A DNA stretch of 64,000 bases from Terriglobia bacterium (GTDB taxonomy: Bacteria; Acidobacteriota; Terriglobia; Terriglobales; Acidobacteriaceae): assembly GCA_020072645.1 (NCBI GenBank), contig JAIQGK010000016.1, positions 62,001 through 126,000 of the forward strand, given 5' to 3'. Positions 53,403 through 61,882 of the stretch are shown here, piece after piece. Every line of letters begins with the position of its first letter. Position 1 is the first letter of the stretch. Under the pieces are notes generated by a model, which was given only the letters and a program-made list of their open reading frames with translations, ran no database searches and was not told where the DNA came from. A program made the position numbers and the translations under genes.

Positions 53403-53412
53403 GCGCGTTGCG

Positions 53413-54066
53413 CTAGCGCTTCCTTTGGTCGAAGTTGGAAGACGGAAGGTCAGTAGGCTCAGGGTAGAGCAATTCAGTAAAGCGGGGATCGTCAGCCATA
53501 TTCTGGAAATCCGAATCGTTCCGGGCCTGGAAACGGTTCTGCGGATTCAGCCGGATGGATTCGCCCAGATTCTTGAGCGAGCTTTCAACCTGGCCGGTCA
53601 GGCAATCCACCACGGCCATACCGTAATAAGCAAAGTCCGCCTTGGGATTGCTCTTGAGGATCTTCTCCATATGGGTGCGGGCCTGATCAAACTGGCCTCC
53701 ATTCAGGAGAGAAACAGCGTAATCAAAGTGCTCCTCATGCGTCTTAAAAGTGGTGGCTGCCCCGGCCAGTTGCTGATTGCAGAGGTTCAGATGGACGCGG
53801 GCGCGATCCATCAGTTCGCGGTTACCGGCTGCGAGGATCTTCTCCAGCAGGGTCTTGGCTTTCTCGAATTTGTGCTCCTGCATGGCCTTGACGGCAGCCT
53901 CATAATTTTGCACAGCCTGTGCAAAACCAGGGTCTTCCCTGAACGTCGGCTTTTGCGGCGGAGCAGGTGGTTTCTTGCCAGCCATGGTCTTTCTAGTCCT
54001 AATGGGTTTTGATTTCAATGGTTTAGCAGGCAAACGCTTAACGTTACCTGCCAGTTTCTTCTTCAT
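53413..54066 (-). CDS. TPR-repeat protein
   Basis: A 217-residue cytoplasmic protein. A Lys/Pro-rich start (residues 1-45) precedes TPR-like helices ('FAQAVQNYEAAVKAMQEHKFEKAKTLLEKIL', 'FDYAVSLLNGGQFDQARTHMEKILKSNPKADFAYYGMAVVDC'). It ends with a proline-rich tail. First gene of the yvcK-glmU operon by spacing (10 bases). A second possible start is the ATG at residue 28. Partner unknown. Confidence 0.8.
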   Translation of the reverse strand: MKKKLAGNVKRLPAKPLKSKPIRTRKTMAGKKPPAPPQKPTFREDPGFAQAVQNYEAAVKAMQEHKFEKAKTLLEKILAAGNRELMDRARVHLNLCNQQLAGAATTFKTHEEHFDYAVSLLNGGQFDQARTHMEKILKSNPKADFAYYGMAVVDCLTGQVESSLKNLGESIRLNPQNRFQARNDSDFQNMADDPRFTELLYPEPTDLPSSNFDQRKR

Positions 54067-54224
54067 TCTATTGTTTCCTTGCGGCTCAGGTCAGAATAGC
54101 AATGAAAACGCGCTGTGGAAATCAGAAGAACCAGCTATTCCACAACGACAGAGCCGCTCAGGGGTGCAGCCCTTTATACGCAGAAAAAACGCATGCGTCA
54201 ACTGCACCAAATAGTATGCAAATG

Positions 54225-54674
54225 TTAGTTTACCGGCTCCGGATTTTGAAGATCCAGCAACTTATAGTCACCCCGCATAATGCCATCACGAATCATCTTA
54301 GCCGACCAGCCTTTTTTGGACTGGCGATAAGAATAAAGCGATTCCTGCATGCAAGTGCCACAACTCGCGCCATGCGTACCCTCAAAGCAGCTGCGCAGGC
54401 TGGCGTGGCCATGGTTGCGGTCGCAATAGCAATAACAAGGCATCTGATACAGGACCGAACCCACCTTGGCAGCGGCTTTATATGAAGCCACCTGCGCAGG
54501 GGCGATCATGCCCTGGTCCGCAAGCTGCTTTTGTGTGAGCACGGGCGGCAGAGTCGTACCGGCCTTGGGAGGCGCGGGATGGAACGCCGGAACTTCAGCG
54601 GCCTGGTTCACAAACTGGGCGTGCGTCATGCCGGCGGCAAGAAGGACAGTGAGGACACTTAAAAAATGCTTCAT
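54225..54674 (-). CDS. CYCXC-family exported protein
   Basis: A 149-residue protein with a signal peptide (after 'AAGMTHA') and the Cys-rich core 'MPCYCYCDRNHGHASLRSCF' and 'HGASCGTCMQE', which matches the CYCXC (PCYCGC) family of putative lipoproteins. Such spacing of Cys and His suggests metal binding. Here there is no lipobox, so it is probably periplasmic. Confidence 0.8.
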   Translation of the reverse strand: MKHFLSVLTVLLAAGMTHAQFVNQAAEVPAFHPAPPKAGTTLPPVLTQKQLADQGMIAPAQVASYKAAAKVGSVLYQMPCYCYCDRNHGHASLRSCFEGTHGASCGTCMQESLYSYRQSKKGWSAKMIRDGIMRGDYKLLDLQNPEPVN

Positions 54675-54773
54675 ATCGATGCTATTTTACTCCAGAATAG
54701 GAGCTACTGAAATAGATACCAGCAATCCTGGAACTACGTATAATCAGGTAATCAGGAAACGGAGCCACCTTAA

Positions 54774-55349
54774 GTGGAGACGCCACAGCAGGAAACAGTC
54801 CAGGTACAGACGGAGCAGCCAGCGCCGGAATCCAGTGGTCTGCGAACTTTACGCACCTGGATGCGGGACCTGTTCTTTTCCGTGCTGGTTTCATTCTTCA
54901 TCATCCTGTTTGTGTATCAGCCTGTAAAAGTAGAAGGCGGCAGCATGGAGCCGGGCCTGGAAGACCAGGAGCGCATCTTTATCAACAAACTGGTGTACCG
55001 ACTGGAGAGCATTGAACGCGGCGACATTATCGTGTTCCGCTATCCACGCGATACGCGCAAGAGTTTTATCAAACGCGTGATCGGGCTGCCCGGCGACCAC
55101 ATCAAAATAGCTTACGGACATGTCTACGTGAATGATGAACAGCTCTCAGAGCCTTATGTGCCTTCAGACTACCTGGATGCCCGCTCCTATTCAGACATTG
55201 TGGTGCCCGGCAATTCCTACTTTGTGCTGGGCGACCATCGATCCATGTCCAATGACAGCCGCGATTTTGGCCCGGTAATGCGAAGCTACATCTACGGCAA
55301 AGCCGTCTTTGGCTATTGGCCCATGGAGAAGCTGGGAATACTGCACTGA
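54774..55349 (+). CDS. lepB: Signal peptidase I
   Basis: A 191-residue inner-membrane serine protease that removes signal peptides. One membrane helix (about 31-52); catalytic Ser in 'VEGGSMEPGL', Lys in 'RKSFIKRVIGLPGD', and box E 'FVLGDHRSMSNDSRDFG'. Start is GTG at 54774. The next gene begins 6 bases after its stop. Confidence 0.95.
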   Translation: METPQQETVQVQTEQPAPESSGLRTLRTWMRDLFFSVLVSFFIILFVYQPVKVEGGSMEPGLEDQERIFINKLVYRLESIERGDIIVFRYPRDTRKSFIKRVIGLPGDHIKIAYGHVYVNDEQLSEPYVPSDYLDARSYSDIVVPGNSYFVLGDHRSMSNDSRDFGPVMRSYIYGKAVFGYWPMEKLGILH

Positions 55350-55355
55350 TCGATA

Positions 55356-55874
55356 ATGTTTAAAAAGCTACAGGTCTCATTGATTTGCAAGTTTGCCCGC
55401 AAGCGCCTGGGCAAAGATATTGCTCCGCTCGGAACAATCGCCACGCACCCTGACGTGCTGATTCCTTACACTAAGTTCAGCATGGCGCTGGAGAAAACCA
55501 ACCTGGTTCCAGCCAAGCTGAAAGTGCTGGGCCAGATCCGCGCGGCCAAGCTGGTGGAATGTCCTTTTTGAATCGACATTAACTCTGCCGGTGGCAGACG
55601 CGCAGGCTTGAGTGACGATCAGATCCGCAACCTGAACTGGTACGCGGAAAGTAACCTTTTTTCTCCCGACGAAAAACTGGTGCTGGAGCTGGCGGACGCC
55701 ATTACAGCGACACCAGCGAAGGTGACTCCTGAACTGCGCCAGCGGCTGCAACAGCGGTTTTCAACTCCGCAACTGGTGGAACTGGCCGCGGCCATTGCGT
55801 GGGAGAATTATCGGGCGCGATCAAATCGGGTGTTTGGATTTGGGAGTGAGGGGTTTTATAAAACGAAACCCTGA
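55356..55874 (+). CDS. AhpD/carboxymuconolactone-decarboxylase-like selenoprotein (C-x-x-U)
   Basis: An AhpD-fold protein of 172 residues if the in-frame TGA at 55569-55571 is read as selenocysteine (residue 72). The codons before give 'AAKLVECPF' and those after 'IDINSAGGRRAGLSDDQ', so the TGA falls exactly on the second cysteine of the family's C-x-x-C redox motif. The frame stays open for another 101 codons with normal family sequence ('LELADAITATPAKVTPEL'). A hairpin typical of bacterial SECIS follows (55584-55598). The gene would encode a thiol-dependent peroxidase or redox protein. Alternative: a nonsense mutation in an ordinary Cys gene. Co-transcribed with lepB. Confidence 0.8.
55584..55598 (+). 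promoter_or_regulatory. Putative bacterial SECIS hairpin
   Basis: TCTGCC and GGCAGA form a perfect 6-base-pair stem with a GGT loop. The loop begins 18 bases after the TGA, within the 16-37 range described for bacterial SECIS, and starts with G as SelB requires. It overlaps codons of a conserved part, so it could also be chance. Confidence 0.6.
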
Positions 55875-56055
55875 AGCATCATTGTTGCGTTAACGCAGCC
55901 CATGTGGAGAAAACTCTCAGACCCTGTTCCACTCCGACTAGCCAGTCGCGAACGACAGATTTCGCCAGACTAATGGAATCTTCTTATTCCAGAGCTGAGG
56001 CAGAGCAGGTCCCTCGATTTTGTGTCGACGTTGCTGTGAATCAGAGCGGCTGCGA

Positions 56056-56565
56056 TTATTTGGGCTTGGAGGCGTTCGAGGTAGATTCTTGTGGCACAGG
56101 CACTCTTGCCTGTGCGATTTTCTGCATCCAAACCCATTTGTATTGGCCGGGCCGCTTAGCAAGTCCAGCATTAATCGGATTGGCAAAAATGTACTCCAAC
56201 TTGTCCTGAAACTCTCCAGCACGCATGATTCTGTCAAATGATTCATCCTGCCAGAGCTGACCACGTCTATTCAGCAATTTATTGATGTTGCGTGCTGAAA
56301 CTCCTTTGATCCCTTTCATGATCTCAGCAAGAGAAAACGGATAACCATTCTCGTCTTCCAGCGCAGTAAAGAGAAGATGAATGTGGGTTGGCATGATCAC
56401 ACATGCGTGCAATTCAATTTTTCTTCCATTCTCAAAAAGACAATGCCGCAGAGCAATTGATCGCGCAGCCGGAGGCAGATACGGATATGTCCAGACGCGG
56501 AAAGTCACAAAGTAGGTTGCATTGAACGCTTCGATGTGCGGCAGGTTTCTTTTATAGCGGTGCAT
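56056..56565 (-). CDS. REP-associated tyrosine transposase (RAYT, Y1_Tnp family)
   Basis: A 169-residue HUH single-strand transposase. The HUH motif is in 'CVIMPTHIHLLFT', and the catalytic Tyr in 'KLEYIFANPINAGL'. 'YKRNLPHIEAFNATYFVTFRVW' is the typical start. REP-like palindromes lie at its 3' end and upstream. RAYTs are thought to spread REP sequences. Confidence 0.9.
   Translation of the reverse strand: MHRYKRNLPHIEAFNATYFVTFRVWTYPYLPPAARSIALRHCLFENGRKIELHACVIMPTHIHLLFTALEDENGYPFSLAEIMKGIKGVSARNINKLLNRRGQLWQDESFDRIMRAGEFQDKLEYIFANPINAGLAKRPGQYKWVWMQKIAQARVPVPQESTSNASKPK
56091..56116. repeat. REP-like palindrome at the end of the RAYT gene
   Basis: GTGGCACAGGCACTCTTGCC continues to TGTGCG; arms GGCACAGGCA/TGCCTGTGC form a hairpin. 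The same sequence recurs inverted at 56656-56679. Confidence 0.75.
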
Positions 56566-56604
56566 CTTCGGTGTCTGGGTGCTTCATTTCTTGGGCCCTA
56601 ATTA

Positions 56605-56679
56605 GTGGCACAGACACTCCTGTCTGTGCCTAAATATCCTGCTACAGGAAACGGTCACAGGCAAGAGTGCCTGTGCCAC
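56605..56679. repeat. REP-like pair upstream of the RAYT gene
   Basis: Two palindromes: GGCACAGACA/TGTCTGTGCC at 56605-56630 and CACAGGCA/TGCCTGTG at 56656-56679, the second being the inverted copy of the element at 56091. Together they form a pair like a BIME. Confidence 0.75.
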
Positions 56680-56902
56680 AAAATCATAGAGCAGGTCCCT
56701 CTGGTCCTATGAGTCTGCTGAAGAAAGCGCGGCCTCCTGACGGATCCTCTGGGATGACTGTCGTTGATTTTGGATTTATGCTCTTCGCGGCGAGAATCTC
56801 GTCGAGCGCCTCTCCACAAATAGCTACCCCCAAGCAGCAGCCCTCGATTGTCGCCAAACCTGCGCAGCATCGAATGAATCCAATCAGTCAAGGATTTACC
56901 AT

Positions 56903-57619
56903 ATGCGCGCCAGCAACCTTGCACTAGCTCAGCCTCGCTCCAGAACAATTCATCGAGAACAAATTTCACCGGAAGCCAGGCGTTGCCGCAAAAAATTTCT
57001 GCGCTTCTTTCCAGGCGGTTTCGAGGATGAAACGTATCTCGCGTGGGAACGCGATTACAAATGGAATGCCAATCGCGAATGGGACCGCATGCTGAATCAG
57101 GCTGTTTACTCAGCATTGCTGCGCGAAGGCAATTATGCTGAGGTCGCGTTGCGCGCGGTAAGGATTGAAGCGCGGACAAACCTGATTTTTTCATTCGAGA
57201 AGATGGCGCTGCGCGATGCCGTAAAATCGGACGCGGGTGCGCGCATGTTTGCCATCGGGCTGTATGACTTTCTCCACGGCAAGGGAAAGATGCAGGAGCG
57301 GTTTGAGCGATGGTGCGATGTGGTGGCGAGGCTGCCACGCAAGCAGACGCGCGTCTTAACGTGGCCCATTGTGACCGTATTCGGTTTTCTGGCGCAGCCC
57401 GAAAAGCACATCTTCCTTAAGCCCAACGTCACGCGAACCGCTGCCCGTGAATATGGCTTTCCGTTTCATTATCAGTCGCGGCCGGAATGGAAGACCTATG
57501 CGAGCTGTCTGGATTTTGTCGCTACAGTGCGGGACGATGTTGCGGACCTTGGCCCGCGGGACATGATCGACTTGCAGTCATTTATCTGGGTGCAGGGATC
57601 AAGCGAATATGACGAGTAG
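56903..57619 (+). CDS. Hypothetical protein
   Basis: A 238-residue soluble protein of unknown function. It is rich in Arg and Trp, with 'ETYLAWERDYKWNANREWDRML' and 'MFAIGLYDFLHGKGKMQERFERWCDVVARL', and a C-terminal part 'SFIWVQGSSEYDE'. The pattern looks conserved, not random, and the frame ends 5 bases before the stop of the convergent ADOP gene. No ribosome site is obvious. Confidence 0.65.
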   Translation: MRASNLALAQPRSRTIHREQISPEARRCRKKFLRFFPGGFEDETYLAWERDYKWNANREWDRMLNQAVYSALLREGNYAEVALRAVRIEARTNLIFSFEKMALRDAVKSDAGARMFAIGLYDFLHGKGKMQERFERWCDVVARLPRKQTRVLTWPIVTVFGFLAQPEKHIFLKPNVTRTAAREYGFPFHYQSRPEWKTYASCLDFVATVRDDVADLGPRDMIDLQSFIWVQGSSEYDE

Positions 57620-57623
57620 CTGT

Positions 57624-60092
57624 TTAACTGCAACGCAGGCAAACCATGGGATCGATGCGCGTCGCGCGGCGCGCTGGGATATAGCTGGCAACCATGGCAA
57701 CGATCGTCAGGAGCACGGCAACTAAAATGAACGTGAGCGGGTCAGTTGGTTTCACGCCGTAGAGAAGACCGCTGATAAGATGACCGAAAGCGAACGCGGC
57801 GACCATGCCGATTGCCACGCCGGTAAGAGCCAGCGTCATGCCCTGCTTCACCACCAGCCTGAGCACGGTGGGCTGCGTGGCGCCAAGCGCCATGCGGATG
57901 CCGATTTCCCGCGTGCCTTGATTCACAAGATAGGCCATGACCCCGTAAATGCCGATTGTGGCGAGAACCAGCGCGAAAGCCGCAAACAACGCCAATAAAA
58001 CAGCGGTGAAGCGCCGTCGTGCAAGAGAGTCCGCGACGCGCTGGTCCATGGTGACAACGTTGTAAAGCGGAAGATCGTGGTCCACTTCATGCAGTTCATG
58101 GTTTATAGCGGACGTGAGAGATGCGGGATCAGTGGTTGTGCGCACCACCAGATTTAGCAATCGGCTGATGTACTGGCCGTGCGGCATATAAAACGCAAGG
58201 CGTGAATCAGAATCCAGCGTTTCTTGTTTGATGCGGCCAACCACGCCAATCACGGTGGCCCAGACCGGCGGGGCCTTCAGGTCTGTGAAACTGATGCGCT
58301 TGCCCAGGGGGTCTTGATTGGGCCAGAGCTGACTGGCCATGAATTCATCCACTATCACAACACGCGGTTTGTCCATGGTGTCTTCATCGTTAAAGTAACG
58401 CCCCTTGAGCAGCGGAATCTGCATGGTTTCAAAATAATGGCCGGCGACAACGCGCTCATCGGCATTGATAAATTTTTCCCCCGGCGGAGGCACGCGTCCT
58501 TCCACGATAATAGGCCCCCACGCGAGCATACCGCTCAGAGGCAGGGAAGATACAGCACCGGCGGAGGTCACGCCCGGCAGGTGCTCCAGGTTGTCCAGAA
58601 ATCGGATACAGGTGTCGTGATTTGCTTTTTGATCTTTGTACTTGTCGCCGCTCAGCGCCAGCTCCACCGTCAAGACATTGGAAGGATTAAATCCGGGATC
58701 GACAAGTTGCAGCAGGATAAAGCTGCGGAGCAGCAGTCCGGCCACAATGAGCACCACCACGGAGATGGACAATTCAGCAATGACCAGGATCCGGCGCAGA
58801 TTGTTGCCGCGTCCCCACATCGCGCTTGCGCCTGCCGAACCGCGTTCAGAATCCTTGAGCCTGGCGAGCATATCAACACGCGTCATCCGCAACGCCGGAG
58901 CAAGGCCAAAGAGAATACCCGATGCCACCGAGATGAAGAGGGTAAACAACAGCGCGTCACCGCGAATCCCGATCTCATCCAGGCGCGGGACGCTTTTGGG
59001 GCCAAGCACATGCGTCCAATGAATGCTCATAAACGCAAAAAGCACGCCGAGCGCGCCGCCGCAAAGCGCAAGCAGCATGCTTTCCGTCAGCAACTGGCGC
59101 ATCACGTGACGCGTGGTCGCACCCATGGCCGTGCGGATCGCGATTTCTCTTTGCCGTCCTACGGCGCGTGAAAGCAAAAGGTTGGCAACATTCACGCATG
59201 CAATCAGCAGCACGCATCCAACAGCCGCCAGCAATAGCCACAAAGTATGGCGTACATTGCCCACAACCTGTTCCAGCAGCGGCAGAATAATGAACGTGAG
59301 CCCCCCATTGGGTGGATAGACGTCCGGATGGTCCTGGCGAAGGCGGGCCGTGATGGTGTTCATCTCGGCGCGTGCTTCCTCAAGAGTCACGCCGGGTTTG
59401 AGCTTGGCAACAACGTTGTAACCCTCATACCCGCGGTCCGTGGCAAAAGTGGGAAACTGCGGCATGGGAAGAAACAGGTCGGAATGCTCCGCGGAATCCA
59501 GTGTTGGCAGGACCTCTCGCGGAAGAGAGAAGTCCTTCGGCAAGACCCCGACAATCTCATACTGGTGAGTGTTAATAATGATGTGCCTGCCCACCATGTG
59601 GGGATCTAGTCCGTACCGGCGCGCCCATATTCCATAACCAAGAATCGCAACGTTGGGGCCGCCATAGAGGTCATCATCCGGATTAAAAAGCCGGCCCTGG
59701 ATGGGACGCACGCCAAACATCGGCAGCAGGTTGCTGCTCACACGGATCACACCCACTCGTTCCGGTTCGCCATCGCCGGTAATGTTGTAATTGCCGCCCA
59801 CGGCCACGGCCACCTGCTCAAACACGTGGTTGTTGTTCTTGATGTCAAGATACTGCGCGGTGGAAAACCAGTCTTGCGGGATTCCCAGCCCTGGCGACGA
59901 GTTCCACAGAATCACCAGGCGGTCAGCATCTTTATACGGCAGGGGACGAAGGAGCAACGCGCTGGTAATGCTGAAAATGGTCGTCGTGGCGCCTATGCCA
60001 ATGGCCAATGACAAAATGGCAGCCGCGATAAATGCCGGACTCTTGCCAAAGGCCCTTAAAGCGTATCGGAGATCACGTGCCAGGTTGGACAT
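57624..60092 (-). CDS. ADOP-type ABC permease (MacB/FtsX family)
   Basis: An 822-residue permease with the same two-half layout as the one at 8482: 'LARDLRYALRAFGKSPAF' start, MacB-like periplasmic domains, 'LLIACVNVANLLLSRAVGRQREIAIRTAMGA' helices, and 'SYIPARRATRIDPM' near the end. No ATPase gene adjoins it. Member of a large paralogous family in Acidobacteriota; role unknown. Confidence 0.9.
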   Translation of the reverse strand: MSNLARDLRYALRAFGKSPAFIAAAILSLAIGIGATTTIFSITSALLLRPLPYKDADRLVILWNSSPGLGIPQDWFSTAQYLDIKNNNHVFEQVAVAVGGNYNITGDGEPERVGVIRVSSNLLPMFGVRPIQGRLFNPDDDLYGGPNVAILGYGIWARRYGLDPHMVGRHIIINTHQYEIVGVLPKDFSLPREVLPTLDSAEHSDLFLPMPQFPTFATDRGYEGYNVVAKLKPGVTLEEARAEMNTITARLRQDHPDVYPPNGGLTFIILPLLEQVVGNVRHTLWLLLAAVGCVLLIACVNVANLLLSRAVGRQREIAIRTAMGATTRHVMRQLLTESMLLALCGGALGVLFAFMSIHWTHVLGPKSVPRLDEIGIRGDALLFTLFISVASGILFGLAPALRMTRVDMLARLKDSERGSAGASAMWGRGNNLRRILVIAELSISVVVLIVAGLLLRSFILLQLVDPGFNPSNVLTVELALSGDKYKDQKANHDTCIRFLDNLEHLPGVTSAGAVSSLPLSGMLAWGPIIVEGRVPPPGEKFINADERVVAGHYFETMQIPLLKGRYFNDEDTMDKPRVVIVDEFMASQLWPNQDPLGKRISFTDLKAPPVWATVIGVVGRIKQETLDSDSRLAFYMPHGQYISRLLNLVVRTTTDPASLTSAINHELHEVDHDLPLYNVVTMDQRVADSLARRRFTAVLLALFAAFALVLATIGIYGVMAYLVNQGTREIGIRMALGATQPTVLRLVVKQGMTLALTGVAIGMVAAFAFGHLISGLLYGVKPTDPLTFILVAVLLTIVAMVASYIPARRATRIDPMVCLRCS

Positions 60093-60497
60093 TGCGGAAA
60101 GTTATCGTAACATGACTTCCGCCCGATTCCCCATCCCCCAGGATTCTAAAGTACTTAAGTAATTAAGTGCCTGGGGAATGCTCGTGCGCCACCGCCCTCG
60201 GTCGTGGGCGGATTGTGGCGAAGGCATGCCTGAGTACTTACATGCATTGGTTGCTTCCCGCAGCTTCTGTTCTTTGTTTTGCCCGGCCCCTGTGGAATAA
60301 GTAACGAACCACCAACTTCATTGAGCGCTGCTTCGTGGAAGTCCGGAGCCGCACCCGGCCTATGGTCTGGTTCGTCAACGCGGGGAGCGGGGACCGAATT
60401 CTTTACTCCATTCTCCAGAGATTCAACCTGAAATGGAAAAATCGCGCTCTCCAAATGTTTTACACAGACAGCTTGATCACCCAGATACGGGTGATGT
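60093..60497. other. Gap before tRNA-Met
   Basis: No gene is supported. A CCCCAGG/CCTGGGG inverted repeat with a 26-base middle lies near 60139-60178. Confidence 0.4.
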
Positions 60498-60527
60498 TTG
60501 ACATCGGAAATCGAACGACTTTACAAT
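60498..60527 (+). promoter_or_regulatory. Sigma-70 promoter of tRNA-Met
   Basis: A perfect TTGACA at 60498 and TACAAT at 60522 are 18 bases apart, about 62 bases before the tRNA. Confidence 0.7.
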
Positions 60528-60589
60528 CAAATCTGCTGCCGACGCCAGGTCGCGCAGCTTGTTTTTTGTCCCGTTTCCCCTCACCTTTT

Positions 60590-60666
60590 GGCGGTGTAGC
60601 TCAGGTGGTTAGAGCGACGGTCTCATAATCCGTAGGTCGTAGGTTCGAGTCCTACCGCCGCCACCA
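60590..60666 (+). tRNA. tRNA-Met (anticodon CAT), elongator type
   Basis: Full cloverleaf: acceptor GGCGGTG/CGCCGCC, D arm GCTC...GAGC, anticodon loop CTCATAA, T arm with GTTCGAGTC, and an encoded CCA (60664-60666). The 5' end does not look like an initiator tRNA. A U-U mismatch at 31-39 is the only flaw. Confidence 0.93.
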
Positions 60667-60984
60667 AAGAATATGACTCCAATTTTTCATCCGTCGCTCG
60701 GTGAGCGCGCGTGGTGAGCGCCGTATTGCGCGAACCCGGCGCGAGGGCGCAGCCCCTCAGAAAAAAGCCCCGACGGTCTCATAATCCGTAGGTCGTAGGT
60801 TCGAGTCCTACCGCCGCCACCAAAGAATATGACTCCAATTTTCATCCGTCGCTCGGGTGAGCGCCTGGGGTGAGCGCCGTATTGCGCGAACCCAGCACGA
60901 GGGGCGTAGCCCCTCAGAAAAAAGCCCCGACGGTCTCATAATCCGTAGGTCGTAGGTTCGAGTCCTACCGCCACCACCAAAGAA
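60616..60984 (+). repeat. Tandem repeat of the tRNA-Met 3' half, period about 157 bases
   Basis: Starting from the anticodon arm of the tRNA (60616), the 3' half plus about 100 bases of flank is repeated at 60772 and 60929. The copies lack the 5' half of the tRNA. The third is cut soon after the CCA. Confidence 0.9.
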
Positions 60985-61127
60985 TTTTTGGCTTTCCTTG
61001 CGTCCAGATGTAGGTCTGGTGACGCTTTATTGTGCCCATCCAGCTGCTTACGATTTTTCACCAGCAGCTTTCGATCTTGCCCCATTCAGCTCTGGATTCG
61101 CGGCACAATAGTTCTGGAGGGAAAATT

Positions 61128-61352
61128 ATGGCCAATATCACTCAGCCAAACCGCACTGATAAAGAAAACGAAAATTACTCATTCCGCTGCGCCGACGCCG
61201 GCTTTACCGGATGTTCCTGGGAAGCGAAAGGCTCCAGTCCGGATGAAGTACTGCGCAAAGCGGAGCAGCATGGCCGCGAGCAGCACAACCTGACGTCAAT
61301 TGATGACGAAACTCGCGACAAAGTACGCAGCAAGATCCGTCACGCCGCCTGA
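61128..61352 (+). CDS. DUF1059 family small protein
   Basis: A 74-residue protein with 'YSFRCADAGFTGCSWEAKG' and 'HGREQHNLTSIDDE', as in DUF1059; the Cys and His could bind a metal. GGAGGG lies six bases before the ATG at 61128. Function unknown. Followed by a terminator. Confidence 0.85.
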   Translation: MANITQPNRTDKENENYSFRCADAGFTGCSWEAKGSSPDEVLRKAEQHGREQHNLTSIDDETRDKVRSKIRHAA

Positions 61353-61411
61353 TAACCCATCGGCGTGAAATGCCACTCGAAGTCTCATGTCCTCGCAACC
61401 CTTCTCGTCTC

Positions 61412-61439
61412 GGCGGGCCTCGTCAGCCCGCCTTTTTTT
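61412..61439 (+). terminator. Intrinsic terminator after the DUF1059 gene
   Basis: GGCGGGC and GCCCGCC form a 7-base-pair stem with a 7-base loop, followed by T7. Confidence 0.9.
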
Positions 61440-61563
61440 GCATGACCATCCGGGACGAGTTCGAGCCGCAAGCGCAAAAATGAGAACGTAAACGCGACCA
61501 GACCGAGCTTTTGTCTTTAGGCGAGGGAAGACCGCAGCGGTTCAAAACTTTCGGCATATAAGA

Positions 61564-61640
61564 CAAGTGTCAGGGCACGACTTTAGTCGTGCCGTCAAGC
61601 TTTCAGATTGATTGGGCTTTAGCCACTGAAAACACAACCG
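61564..61640. repeat. Diverged copy of the 41356 repeat palindromes
   Basis: 'CAAGTGTCAGGGCACG' followed by GACTTTAGTC and the GGGCTTTAGCC element match the 5' part of the 273-bp unit, with compensating changes that keep the stem. The rest of 61440-61882 holds no gene. Confidence 0.7.
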
Positions 61641-61882
61641 TCTCGGGCTTGACCCGGCATATGCGCCCTCAAGCGGTGTGAGCGCAGCGACATCCTTAAT
61701 CTTTTTAAGACGAAGGGGCGAGGCCGGATTGCGCGCCGAGCCGCCTGAGACAGAAGCCTATAGAAGCCTATAGAGGACAATCCAAGCGATACTCATGGCG
61801 GTGTGAAGCGCAGCGAGACAATGATCGGCTACAATCAAATGTTTTGCCGGGAACTTCCCCTAGCAGAGCTGAATCTCGACCC

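Noticed and set aside
56655-57338. A 227-codon minus-strand frame
   Set aside because: Arg/Ser/Pro-rich and antisense to the more protein-like frame 56903-57619; it also runs through REP palindromes.
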